Assembly (NCBI RefSeq): GCF_040676675.1
Contig: NZ_JBFAPK010000002.1
Location: 434,001-498,000, forward strand
Source of the DNA: JBFAPK01 sp040676675
Lineage (GTDB): Bacteria > Actinomycetota > Actinomycetes > Mycobacteriales > Micromonosporaceae
Length of the DNA: 64,000 nucleotides
Reading direction: 5' to 3'
Part shown: in pieces, positions 17,418-25,218 of the stretch
Position numbering within the stretch: the first letter of the stretch is position 1
Layout of the letters: every line of letters begins with the position of its first letter
Position numbers and translations under genes: made by a program
The notes under the pieces: generated by a model
What the model was told of the DNA's origin: nothing
The model's database searches: none
What the model saw: the letters and a program-made list of their open reading frames with translations, nothing else

Positions 17418-17912
17418 CTACGCGCGGGCCCCTCTACCGGTCGCCATCGCGAGGAACACCGTGAACAGGGCGGCGATCGCCGCGAAGCAGAGCAGGCCGT
17501 AGTCTGCCAGGTCGCCCGCCTCCCCACCCTGCGCGATCCAGACGAGGACCACCGAGCCGACGAGAAGGAGCAGCCTGCCGACGGCCAGCCACTGGCCGAG
17601 CAGCGCCAAACCGCGCGCCCCCGCCGATGGCCGACCGGCGCGTACGGCTCGCGCCGTGGACAGATTCGCCGCGAGGATCACCAGCAGCACGCCGATACCG
17701 ACGGCGGCGGAGACCGCGGTGACGACGAACGGCGCGGACCCCAGCCCGGCCGACGCCTCACCCGACCACCGGTAGGCCGCCACCATCAGTGCGCCTGTGC
17801 CGAGTTCCAAGAGCATGAGCACCCCGGCAATCCAGGCACGCCCCAGGGCCGCGCGCCGCCGGGCCGCCTCCCCACCTTCCGAGGCACTGGCTGGTCTCGG
17901 AGCGACACTCAC
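17418..17912 (-). CDS. Four-helix membrane protein of unknown function
   Basis: A 164-aa protein with four predicted membrane helices (about 27-46, 62-84, 104-128, 137-157), Ala/Leu-rich, with an Arg-rich cytoplasmic loop in the middle and no recognised motif. It lies 55 nt downstream of the WXG carrier gene on the same strand, so it may help with membrane insertion or act as immunity for that arm. That is inference from position only. Confidence 0.6.
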   Translation of the reverse strand: MSVAPRPASASEGGEAARRRAALGRAWIAGVLMLLELGTGALMVAAYRWSGEASAGLGSAPFVVTAVSAAVGIGVLLVILAANLSTARAVRAGRPSAGARGLALLGQWLAVGRLLLLVGSVVLVWIAQGGEAGDLADYGLLCFAAIAALFTVFLAMATGRGARA

Positions 17913-17967
17913 CGCATTCCCCCTCGCCCTCTTCGGATCCGCTGGCCGAACTGGCAGGCCAGCGACG

Positions 17968-18705
17968 TCACACGGTGGTCGTCGTCTTCGGCCAGTGTCC
18001 AGCGTCGAAGCCGCTGTTGTCGTTGAGCTTCTGGCGCAGGGTGCTGTTGTTGCTCGATGCCACGGACTTCAGGATCAGGGAGCCGCTCAGGAACGCCGCA
18101 CCGGCCGCCAGGGCGGCGCCCACGGCGATGAACGGGGCGGCTGGCAACCCGACGATCGTGGCACTGGAACTCACCGCACCGATCATGCCAGCCACGAACG
18201 CCGCCAGCGCGACACCGAGGCCCGCCCAGAACGCGATGATCCCCTTGGCCAGGTCGGACAGCGCGCTGCTGATGCCCTCGCTGAGCGAACTCCGTATCTT
18301 GTCCAGCGCGACCTCGTGCAACGGCAGACCTTGTCGGTACTGCTCGGCGGCGTTCCCCTGCCAGTTGCTGGTGTTGTCGCCCTGCAACTTGCCGGCCTTA
18401 GCGGAGGGCACCTGTCCGCTGACCGGACCGCCGACGGTGTCACTCCACAGGTCCGCCGTGTTCCACAGCGTGGACGGGGAGCCCATGTTGCCCCAGAACT
18501 CTCGCTGGATCTCCCAGAACCTCTCCAGCGCGCCGACGAACTGGTTCCACCCGGCGATCACCTTGTCGCGGAGCGGACCCGGCAACCAGCGGCTCTTGCT
18601 GTTGATATTGTCCTGGAGGTCGGCGATCTTACCCATGATCCGCTCGACCAGTCCGTTGAGCTTGTCGATTATCGCCGCTTCTTCGGCGGCGCCGACCGCA
18701 GTCAT
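17968..18705 (-). CDS. WXG100-like carrier protein with C-terminal membrane segments
   Basis: A 245-aa protein. The N-terminal half (about 1-150) is helical and contains the WXG motif in 'SNWQGNAAEQY' (about residue 114), the turn of ESX/WXG100 helical hairpins. Two hydrophobic segments follow (about 165-190 and 197-225), then a short tail ending TTTTV. This layout matches N-terminal delivery domains of type VII-secreted polymorphic toxins but lacks a toxin domain. The ATG at 18705 overlaps the stop of the upstream small gene (ATGA). It is the leftward counterpart of the gene at 21188. Confidence 0.65.
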   Translation of the reverse strand: MTAVGAAEEAAIIDKLNGLVERIMGKIADLQDNINSKSRWLPGPLRDKVIAGWNQFVGALERFWEIQREFWGNMGSPSTLWNTADLWSDTVGGPVSGQVPSAKAGKLQGDNTSNWQGNAAEQYRQGLPLHEVALDKIRSSLSEGISSALSDLAKGIIAFWAGLGVALAAFVAGMIGAVSSSATIVGLPAAPFIAVGAALAAGAAFLSGSLILKSVASSNNSTLRQKLNDNSGFDAGHWPKTTTTV

Positions 18706-19019
18706 CGCACCGGCTCCCATTCGCCGTCAAAGCGCCTGGAGGCGCTCTCGTCGCTGATTTCGTACGCCTTGGCCACCTTCCGCAGGGTGGCGGCCATGTC
18801 GGACATGTTGGTGGTGCCCTCGGTGAGCAGCATCTGCGCCTTGGCCCGGATCGCCTCGTACGTGTCGAGCAGCCCGGTCGGGATACACGCCCAGGACAGC
18901 TGCCCCTCGGTGAGGGTCAACCCCGCCGCCGCACTGGACGCTTCGTTGGTGACGCCGGAGATGTCCTCCCAGATGTCCGCGTCATAGTAGAGAGCCTCGA
19001 TGGCAGCTTTCAATGTCAT
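18702..19019 (-). CDS. Small WXG100/EspC-like protein
   Basis: A 105-aa mostly helical protein, similar in size and gene position to the ESX-type small partners (WXG100, EspC). There is no obvious WXG, but the helix-turn-helix pattern, absence of a signal peptide and 4-nt overlap with the WXG carrier gene fit a secretion partner. The ATG at 19019 is preceded by GAGG. It carries a 'YYDADIWEDISG' segment near the N-terminus that is unusual for the family, so the assignment is tentative. Confidence 0.5.
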   Translation of the reverse strand: MTLKAAIEALYYDADIWEDISGVTNEASSAAAGLTLTEGQLSWACIPTGLLDTYEAIRAKAQMLLTEGTTNMSDMAATLRKVAKAYEISDESASRRFDGEWEPVR

Positions 19020-19124
19020 TAGTGATCCTCTTTGTCCTGACTCGGTGGCAACACCACTGGGCCGTTTCAATCCGCGGCGAAGAAGCCTCCGGGCACCACC
19101 CGAAGGCGACTCGACCTCAATGGA

Positions 19125-19868
19125 TCAATCGCGCAGGTGCAGGCGTCTGGCCAACCCGAACGGGTCCTGGCTGAGTCCTTGCACTTCGCTCCGGAGGCCA
19201 GCTTCGGGAGAGTCCAGGCTCGCCTCCCGGTAAGCGGCCTCGAACGCGGACACCGTTTCCCGGCCGATGCTCGAAGGCGTGGTGTTCAACAGCCAGTGGC
19301 GGTTGTAGCTGACGTCGGAGACGAGCCCGCCGGCGTTGACCGTCACGGACACGTCCCGTGACGTGTTATACCCGGTGTACACGGCGGCGGCCTGCACCTG
19401 GAGTTGCGCGGAAGCCTGGTCGACGCGCTGCTCGACCGACTCCAACAGGGCGAGCAACTCACGCACGGCAGCCCGGCCGTCGTCGCTGCTCATCTTCGCC
19501 GTCGCCAGTTCGTCGAGCTGGTAGGCGAGGCTGTCCCCGAGTGCCGGCATCGGCCTGGGCCGCGGCCCGGGCCTGGACTCCTGTTCGGCGAAGGCCTCTC
19601 CCCAGCTCTCGAACCGGCTGAGCGCCGCCGCCTCGGCAGCTTCCCGGACGGCGTTCGCCAGGTCCTCGCCGGAGATCCGCCGTCGCCAGTCCGGCTGGAT
19701 CCGTACCTCGGCGACGTGTCCCTCGCCGTTGACGGTCACGTTCACCGCGCCGGCGCGGTCAGCACCAGCCCAGCTCCGACCCGGTTGGGCCGCCGCCTCC
19801 ATCTTCTGAGCGAGGACATCAACCTCATCCCAGACTTCTGTCAGCCGTGCTATCGGGTCGTCGTGCAT
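19125..19868 (-). CDS. YbaB/EbfC-like protein with two YbaB repeats
   Basis: A 247-aa protein. Two copies of the YbaB pattern occur: about 40-90 ('VNVTVNGEGHVAEVRIQPDW' then 'ANAVREAAEAA') and about 165-225 ('VSVTVNAGGLVSDVSYNRHWL' then 'AFEAAYREA'), each preceded by a long helix. YbaB/EbfC proteins are small nucleoid-binding dimers; here two units sit on one chain. In actinobacteria YbaB-like proteins frequently accompany ESX/WXG genes, as this one does, and may act as secretion partners rather than DNA binders. It is first in the leftward arm. Confidence 0.7.
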   Translation of the reverse strand: MHDDPIARLTEVWDEVDVLAQKMEAAAQPGRSWAGADRAGAVNVTVNGEGHVAEVRIQPDWRRRISGEDLANAVREAAEAAALSRFESWGEAFAEQESRPGPRPRPMPALGDSLAYQLDELATAKMSSDDGRAAVRELLALLESVEQRVDQASAQLQVQAAAVYTGYNTSRDVSVTVNAGGLVSDVSYNRHWLLNTTPSSIGRETVSAFEAAYREASLDSPEAGLRSEVQGLSQDPFGLARRLHLRD

Positions 19869-20428
19869 TGAGGGCTCCCCCGTCCGTCAACAGCGCGAAC
19901 GGCGACACCGGTCGCCGCCCCTCGACCACGGGTAGAGACCCTGCCAGAACCACCCACCGATAACAAGAAGATCGATGGCCAGAGGCATCAGGTTTTTACG
20001 GGCTCCGGACCGGAACCGGACCCGTCGGGTCGGTAGAGGCAGGTGGACTCAGAACTGGAGTGGCGCCTTCGTTGGCCGTGCGCGTTTTAGGGCCGGGTCC
20101 TGCCGACCATTGCCGGCCTGCGCCGGGCCCAGACGACGACGGCGGCACGTTGCTCGGTGTCGCGGTCGTCACGGCGACCTCCTCACCAGGCACGACGCCC
20201 AGCGGGCCGGGCCGGGAACACCGTTGGGCCCACGGGCCCGGGGAGCCGGCATCGGCTGGCTGTCGACTGTGGCTGATCGGAACGGGCCGGGTGGAGGGCT
20301 TCAGTACAATCAACCACAACCAGACATGGTCACCGCCTGTAGCCAATCAGGCACGTCAGTGGCGTGGCAGGTGTGCCATGGGTTGACTCCGCGGCTGCGG
20401 CGCGGGCCCGAGGCGGTTGGGAGGCGGC
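19869..20428. other. Divergent intergenic region between the two toxin-island arms
   Basis: About 560 nt with no supportable gene; open frames here lack ribosome-binding sites and recognisable domains. It presumably holds both divergent promoters. No consensus -35/-10 pair is convincing. A slightly AT-richer patch lies near 19960-20000 and another near 20300-20345. Confidence 0.4.
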
Positions 20429-20827
20429 GTGTTCGACGAGGTCGGCTTGGAGCGGCAGCTGAGCGAGGCGCGGGCCTCGCTGCGACAGGTTGCCGAAGCG
20501 TCTCGCGCGCCCGAGCCGAGGGAGATCGTGGCCGAGGCCGCCGACGGGCGGATCGTGGTCACGCTCGGGACGGACGGACGGGTCAACGCGATCGAGATCA
20601 ACCCGATGGTGCTTCGTGAGGGCGTCCAGTATCTGGCCGAGGAGCTGCAGAGCGCGGTGAACGCGGCGCTCGACGAGCGCGGCGCCGACGCGCGTACCGA
20701 CGAGCCCGTCGCGGACCTCGCGGCGCTCAATGCGACGATCGAGCGCCTGCAGGACGAGGGCCTGCGGCAGATGCGGCAGATCACGGCGGGCGTCAGTGAC
20801 GTCATGCGCAAACTCCACGGGAGGTGA
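20429..20827 (+). CDS. YbaB/EbfC-like protein
   Basis: A 132-aa protein: N-terminal helix (about 1-30), the YbaB strand pair 'IVVTLGTDGRVNAIEINPMVL' and a C-terminal helix ending 'MRKLHGR'. It matches the mycobacterial ESX-associated YbaB-like group. The GTG at 20429 has a strong GGGAGG 4 nt upstream; a TTG 12 nt earlier overlaps that site and is rejected. It opens the rightward toxin operon, mirroring the YbaB-like gene at 19125. Confidence 0.75.
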   Translation: MFDEVGLERQLSEARASLRQVAEASRAPEPREIVAEAADGRIVVTLGTDGRVNAIEINPMVLREGVQYLAEELQSAVNAALDERGADARTDEPVADLAALNATIERLQDEGLRQMRQITAGVSDVMRKLHGR

Positions 20828-20829
20828 CC

Positions 20830-21156
20830 GTGGATCCGCTCGATGTGGACGTCGACTCGCTGCGCCAGGGCGCTGACGAGCTGGAACGGGCGAAGGAGTC
20901 CGTGCGGGCGACCTTCGAGGCGTTCCAGGCCATGGCCGCCAACTACGCCGACGCCTTCGGCGGCGACGAGATCGGCATGCTGCTGGGCATCGCCCACCAG
21001 GCCTGTCTCGACGCGGCGAAGGAATGCTTCAGCACCAACATCACCGAGTTGGAGAGCTATGCCGAGGGCCTGCAGGAAATGGCGGAAAGCTTCCAGCGTA
21101 CCGAGGAAGCGGTGACGGCGAGCTTCGCGAAGATTCTCGGCTCGCTCGGCGGCTGA
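20830..21156 (+). CDS. Small WXG100/EspC-like secretion-partner protein
   Basis: A 108-aa helical protein without a signal peptide ('DPLDVDVDSLRQGADELERAKESV' onward), whose heptad-like helices and length fit the PE/EspC/WXG100-type partners of type VII substrates. GTG 20830 lies 5 nt after GGGAGG and is preferred over GTG 20824, which overlaps the YbaB stop. It is followed 31 nt later by the WXG carrier. A cysteine pair ('ACLDAAKECF') is notable for this family. Confidence 0.65.
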   Translation: MDPLDVDVDSLRQGADELERAKESVRATFEAFQAMAANYADAFGGDEIGMLLGIAHQACLDAAKECFSTNITELESYAEGLQEMAESFQRTEEAVTASFAKILGSLGG

Positions 21157-21187
21157 CAAACCGCCGACAGGTAGGAAGGAACTCCTC

Positions 21188-21682
21188 GTGGGTCTGACGC
21201 TCCCCGCGGAACTGACGTCTCTGCTGTCCATGCTCGGCTACGACTGGCCGGAGTCCGACGAGACCAAGCTGTTCCAACTGGCCGGCGAGTGGACCGGGAT
21301 GGCCGACCAGATCGGCAGCTCGGTCGAACAACTCAACGCCGCGGCGGCCACGGTCCTGGCCAACAACAAGGGTGCCAGCATCACGGCGTTCGCCGACGAG
21401 TGGACCGACGACGAGTCCGCCGGCCGCAACATCGCCGACACCGTGACGCCGTCGCACATCGTCAGCATCGGGTTGATGGTCGCCGCCGGCGTGGTCCTGG
21501 CGCTGAAGATCCAGGTGATCGTGCAGCTGATCCTGCTAGCGATCCAGATCGCCCAGGCGGTGGCCACGGCCGTGGCTACCTTCGGCGCCTCGCTGGCGGA
21601 GATCCCCATCTTCAAAATCATCACCGGGATCATCATCGACCAGCTCATCGGCATGGCGATCGACGCGGTGCTCAATGGGTAA
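21188..21682 (+). CDS. WXG100-like carrier domain protein with membrane segments
   Basis: A 164-aa protein. The N-terminal domain (about 1-95) is an ESX-type helical hairpin ('LFQLAGEWTGMADQIGSSVEQLNAAAATVLANNKGASITAFADEW'). Hydrophobic helices follow at about 95-125 and 130-160. It looks like the N-terminal delivery half of a polymorphic toxin whose toxic half is the next, separately started gene: the ATG of the nuclease gene lies 8 nt before this stop, in another frame. The GTG start has AAGGA upstream. Either the two proteins act as a complex or a frameshift fuses them; the overlap is compatible with both. Confidence 0.7.
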   Translation: MGLTLPAELTSLLSMLGYDWPESDETKLFQLAGEWTGMADQIGSSVEQLNAAAATVLANNKGASITAFADEWTDDESAGRNIADTVTPSHIVSIGLMVAAGVVLALKIQVIVQLILLAIQIAQAVATAVATFGASLAEIPIFKIITGIIIDQLIGMAIDAVLNG

Positions 21683-22256
21683 GGGCAGGCCACGTACCGC
21701 GTCGAAGCGGGCCACCAAGGCCGGCGGCGGGCGGATCGTGTCGGCGGTACTGGAGAACGCGGACGTCTTCCGCACGGCCAAGACCAACGGGACGATACCG
21801 AAGGAGCCGGCGAAACTGGTGCTGCGCCGGCCGCCCGACTTCGACCGGAAGGACTTCGACCGCAAGGCGCGCGACCTGCAGCGACTCAGCCAGCAGGGGA
21901 AGCTCAAGAAGGCCAAGTCGGAGCGCCCGAAGATACTCGACCGGAACAGCGGCGAGATGCGTACGAAGAGTCAGATCTATCGCGAGCGGATGATCCGAAA
22001 ACTCGAACGGAAAAAGAGTCAGGGCCACAACGTGAAGGACACGTTGTGGCGCCTGTACGCGGGCAAGGGCAACGTCGGGCCCGGCAAGGGATTGGACCCC
22101 GACCACATACACGAGCTGCAGCTCGACGGGCCGGACGAGTACCATAACCTGCGACTGAAAGACACGTACGCCAACCGCATGATGGGTTCCGACATCAGCA
22201 CGGCACTACGCAACGTTCCGGAAGGCCACCCCGTGACGATCAGAGTCATCCCGTGA
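21675..22256 (+). CDS. HNH/ENDO VII-like nuclease toxin
   Basis: A 193-aa very basic protein. Residues 1-130 are Lys/Arg-rich. The C-terminal part (about 135-190) holds 'DPDHIHELQL' (Asp143, His144, His146), 'EYHNLRL' and 'YANRMMGSDI', matching the signature 'DHI.ELQLgG.d...N...ld...N...G.qI' of HNH/ENDO VII-type toxin domains found at the ends of RHS and WXG toxins. It probably cuts nucleic acid in a target cell. It overlaps the carrier gene by 8 nt and the immunity gene by 4 nt, and its base composition is less GC-rich than its neighbours. Confidence 0.72.
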   Translation: MGKGRPRTASKRATKAGGGRIVSAVLENADVFRTAKTNGTIPKEPAKLVLRRPPDFDRKDFDRKARDLQRLSQQGKLKKAKSERPKILDRNSGEMRTKSQIYRERMIRKLERKKSQGHNVKDTLWRLYAGKGNVGPGKGLDPDHIHELQLDGPDEYHNLRLKDTYANRMMGSDISTALRNVPEGHPVTIRVIP

Positions 22257-22882
22257 CCGACAGCAACGACCTCGCGGCCACGCTCGCCGAGATCCGGAAC
22301 AAGCTAGACCTGCTCAGGCGAGTCGAGGCGGAGCACGGGTTCGGCGTCCTCATCGAAGAAGCCCCACCCCTGGAGGCCATTCCGGGGCTGCCCGCCGGCG
22401 TGACCGACGTGTTCAGCATCGTCGGTCGCCTGCGGGGCAGCTACTTCTGGTTCCTACCGCCCGAGCAGATCGGCAGCAGAGCAGCCTGGGAAGGTCGTCC
22501 GCCGGCGCCTCCCGAGGCACCCCTGGGGGAGGCTCTGGCCATCGGCTATGCCGTACGCGGCATCCCCGCGGACCTGCTCGCCGAGAAGGGACCCGCCGGC
22601 CGCCAGATCTCCCTCGACGTCGAGGAAGGGTACGTCTACTACATCGACGGCGACGACCTCGCGGACTACTACCACTCCGGCGAGGACGTCGTGGTCCAGG
22701 AACTCGCCGACAACGTCGCCACCTTCTTCAACGAGTGGGTACTCGGCGCGGACTACCCGGAACTCGTGGAAACCGTCCTCGGCGCCGAGGCGCTCGACCA
22801 CCGGATCCGCAAGGGCGAGGACGCCGGTGAATACAGCGACACCTGGCGGCGGCTGCTCGTGACCGCCGGCCTCGCGTCATGA
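22253..22882 (+). CDS. Putative immunity protein (SMI1/KNR4-like)
   Basis: A 209-aa acidic protein starting at a GTG that overlaps the toxin stop (GTGA). An acidic protein directly behind a basic nuclease toxin is the classic immunity arrangement. 'EAIPGLPAGVTDVFSIVGRLRGSYFWFLPPEQI' and 'DDLADYYHSGEDVVVQELADNVATFFNEWVLG' resemble the SUKH (SMI1/KNR4) immunity fold, though no diagnostic residue is decisive. It should bind and inhibit the nuclease encoded by the preceding gene. Confidence in its role rests mainly on context. Confidence 0.65.
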   Translation: MTDSNDLAATLAEIRNKLDLLRRVEAEHGFGVLIEEAPPLEAIPGLPAGVTDVFSIVGRLRGSYFWFLPPEQIGSRAAWEGRPPAPPEAPLGEALAIGYAVRGIPADLLAEKGPAGRQISLDVEEGYVYYIDGDDLADYYHSGEDVVVQELADNVATFFNEWVLGADYPELVETVLGAEALDHRIRKGEDAGEYSDTWRRLLVTAGLAS

Positions 22883-22930
22883 ACCCGACCGGCACACTCC
22901 CCACCACCACCGACGGGCGAGGACACCACC

Positions 22931-23446
22931 ATGGCCGTTGACCCCCGGTTCCGCGCCCTCTGGGACGAGGACGAACTGGTCCCCTACCCCCGGCAGGCGT
23001 GGCTCGACGCGGGCTTCCCCGCGCCGGCGCTGCCCGACGGGGACGAAATCCCCCTCGAGGTGGAGGTCGTCTACACCGCCTACCTCGAAGGCCAGATCGA
23101 ACTCTTCGACACCATCCAGCTCAGCACCGAGGACGGCACCCTCGACATCCGCCTGATCGTCGTCGGCGCGGTCGCGGACAACCCCAACCTGCTCTACGTC
23201 CTCGACCCCAACACCGGAGAGATCCTCCAGTTCGACCTCGAAGTCCAGGACGTACAGGCGGTCAACTCCAACTTTCGCTGCTTCGTCGAGTTCCTCTACC
23301 ACTTCGCCCTGTTCGTCGAGGCCGACGAGGGCAAACCCGGCCGGGCCGAACGCGCCGCCGTACTGGCCGACACCCTACGCGCCATCGACCCCGACGCCTT
23401 CGCCCCCGACGCCTGGTGGCCGCTGGTACTCGAACAACTGCAGTGA
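22931..23446 (+). CDS. SUKH-4-family immunity protein
   Basis: A 171-aa acidic protein. The segment 'LLYVLDPNTGEILQFDLEVQDVQAVNSNFRCFVEFLYHFALF' (about 97-140) is the SUKH-4 pattern (LD..TG.V......vN.sl..F...L..f). SUKH-4 proteins are immunity factors for secreted nucleic-acid-targeting toxins. It sits 48 nt after the first immunity gene with no matching toxin of its own, so it may be a second or orphan immunity. Confidence 0.75.
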   Translation: MAVDPRFRALWDEDELVPYPRQAWLDAGFPAPALPDGDEIPLEVEVVYTAYLEGQIELFDTIQLSTEDGTLDIRLIVVGAVADNPNLLYVLDPNTGEILQFDLEVQDVQAVNSNFRCFVEFLYHFALFVEADEGKPGRAERAAVLADTLRAIDPDAFAPDAWWPLVLEQLQ

Positions 23447-23569
23447 GCCCTTCTCATCCTGAGCGGCGGCCGGTCTCGACGCGGTGCAGGACGAGGATGG
23501 CCTGCGCGATGGTGGTGAGAAGAGCAACCCTGTAAACCGGCTCTCGGGCGACTCGATCTTCCTGGACCG

Positions 23570-24544
23570 CTACGGCAGGTGCCGTGCCGAGGCCGCGAGC
23601 CGGTCGGCGAGCGCGATCACGCGGTCGCGCAGTTCGTCCGGGCGTTCGATGACGAACGGCAGGTCGAGCGCGGCAAGCACTCCGGGCAGCCAGTCGAGAC
23701 GCTCCGCCCGGATCTCCACGGACTGCCAGCCGGGTTCCTCGCGCTCCCGTACCTCGGCGACGCTGGCCGGTAGCCGTTCGCGGATCTGCGTGCGGGTCCC
23801 CTGGATCCGTAGCGTCACCTGATGCCGGTACTGGGCCTGTGCCATCGAGGTGAGCACGCGTTCCCCGGGGTCGAGCTCGGCGGGCGGCTCGAACGAGCCG
23901 GGCAACGTCCTGGCGTCCGTGATGCGGTCGAGCCGGAGGGTCCGATCCTCGCCGATCTGCGGGTCGGCGCCGGTGACGTACCACCGACCGGAGTGGTTGA
24001 CCAGCCCGAACGGGTGCAGCGTGCGGACGCTGCGCCGACCGCCACCCGAGATGTACTGGACGGAGATCGGCCGGTGGTGGTGCACCGCGTCGGCGACGGT
24101 GAGCAGGACACCCGCCTGCGGCGTGGGGACCTCGTCGGGCTCGGCGGTGAAGGCGAGGGATTCGAGTACGGCGTGCAGCCGGTCCGCGATCCGCTTTGGC
24201 AGAACGCGACGGATCTTCGCGGCGGCCGTCTCGCTCGCCGTACCCATGCCCGCGGTTGTTGCCAACCCGGCACGCCGGCCCGCAACCAGACCGAGCAGCA
24301 CCGCGAGGGCTTCGTCGTCACTGAGCATGAGCGGCGGCAGACGATAGCCGGCGGCGAGCCGATATCCGCCGTAGCGGCCACGCACCGACTCGACCGGAAC
24401 GTCGAGGTCGATCAGATGGTTCACGTAGCGCCGCACGGTGCGCGGATCGACACCGAGGCGGTCGGCAAGCTCGGCCATCGTCAGGATGCCGCCAGACTGC
24501 AGGAGCTCCAGCAACGTGAGTACCTGAGCCGTCGGTCGCGCCAT
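23570..24544 (-). CDS. YafY-type HTH/WYL-domain transcriptional regulator
   Basis: A 324-aa regulator. The N-terminal HTH_11 reads 'LTLLELLQSGGILTMAELADRLGVDPRTVRRYVNHL' (about 8-43). The WYL domain (about 140-215) shows 'ISVQYISGGGRRSVRTLHPFGLVNHSGRWYVTGAD', and a WCX-type C-terminus follows. WYL proteins bind nucleic-acid or small ligands and control divergent genes. The ATG at 24544 fits the family start. It is divergent from a VOC gene across two copies of a perfect palindrome, almost surely its own operators. Confidence 0.88.
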   Translation of the reverse strand: MARPTAQVLTLLELLQSGGILTMAELADRLGVDPRTVRRYVNHLIDLDVPVESVRGRYGGYRLAAGYRLPPLMLSDDEALAVLLGLVAGRRAGLATTAGMGTASETAAAKIRRVLPKRIADRLHAVLESLAFTAEPDEVPTPQAGVLLTVADAVHHHRPISVQYISGGGRRSVRTLHPFGLVNHSGRWYVTGADPQIGEDRTLRLDRITDARTLPGSFEPPAELDPGERVLTSMAQAQYRHQVTLRIQGTRTQIRERLPASVAEVREREEPGWQSVEIRAERLDWLPGVLAALDLPFVIERPDELRDRVIALADRLAASARHLP

Positions 24545-24551
24545 GATCCGA

Positions 24552-24600
24552 ACTCTATCCAGAATACTGGACCGAATCTGTCCAGAATCCTGGATAGAGT
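24552..24600. promoter_or_regulatory. Double operator of the WYL regulator
   Basis: Two perfect palindromes, TCCAGAATACTGGA (24558-24571) and TCCAGAATCCTGGA (24581-24594), 23 bp centre to centre, lie inside an 11-bp outer inverted repeat (ACTCTATCCAG at 24552-24562 and its complement at 24590-24600). They occupy the gap between the divergent WYL regulator and VOC gene. Confidence 0.75.
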
Positions 24601-24640
24601 CGGCCTCGAAGGCAAACGGACCTACTGACCAGGGAGAACC

Positions 24641-25039
24641 ATGGATTTCGTCTCGACTCGCCTCATCAGCGGCGACATCACCCGCCTCGTCGGCTTCTAC
24701 GAGAAGGTCACGGGCGTGCGGGCGGTCTGGGGCAACGAGGACTTCGCCGAACTGCGCACCGCCCACGGCACCCTAGCGATCGGCAGCACCCGCACGGTCT
24801 CGCTGTTCGCACCCGGTTCGGCCCGCCCGGCCGACAACCACACCGCGATCATCGAGTTTCTCGTCGACGACGTGGACGCGCTCTACGAGAGCCTACGGGG
24901 TGTCGTGGAGGACTTCGTGAACGTACCCACGACGATGCCGTGGGGTAACCGGGCCCTGCTGTTGCGCGACCCCGACGGCAACCTGGTCAACTTCTTCACC
25001 CCGGTAACCCCCGAGGCGATCGAGAAGTTCAACCGCTGA
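24641..25039 (+). CDS. VOC-family (glyoxalase/bleomycin-resistance-like) protein
   Basis: A 132-aa protein with the paired beta-alpha-beta-beta-beta units of the vicinal-oxygen-chelate fold: 'STRLISGDITRLVGFYEKVTG' at the start and 'NRALLLRDPDGNLVNFFTP' at the end. These proteins act as glyoxalases, dioxygenases or drug-binding proteins; a metal site is not obvious, so binding or resistance is possible. GGGAG precedes the ATG. Its expression is probably controlled by the divergent WYL regulator. Confidence 0.85.
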   Translation: MDFVSTRLISGDITRLVGFYEKVTGVRAVWGNEDFAELRTAHGTLAIGSTRTVSLFAPGSARPADNHTAIIEFLVDDVDALYESLRGVVEDFVNVPTTMPWGNRALLLRDPDGNLVNFFTPVTPEAIEKFNR

Positions 25040-25043
25040 CCAC

Positions 25044-25066
25044 GCCGGCGCGGCCCCGGCGCCGGC
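25044..25066. terminator. Hairpin terminator after the VOC gene
   Basis: Perfect 8-bp stem GCCGGCGC / GCGCCGGC with a 7-nt loop, starting 4 nt after the VOC stop codon. No U-tract. Confidence 0.6.
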
Positions 25067-25218
25067 AGAGCAGGCAGCGCAGCCGGTACGCGAACGTGGC
25101 TACGGCGGGGCCGGGCGGGCCTTCGCGACACTGTTCCGGGCGCTCCACGGGCGCCGCTGGCCTCGCACACTCCGACGCCATCGCGGTGGCCCCGGGTCAC
25201 GGACCTGGGACGCTGCGG

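Noticed and set aside
19975..20619. Open frames in the divergent intergenic region
   Set aside because: They lack start signals and domains, and the main one overlaps the YbaB-like gene in the wrong frame.
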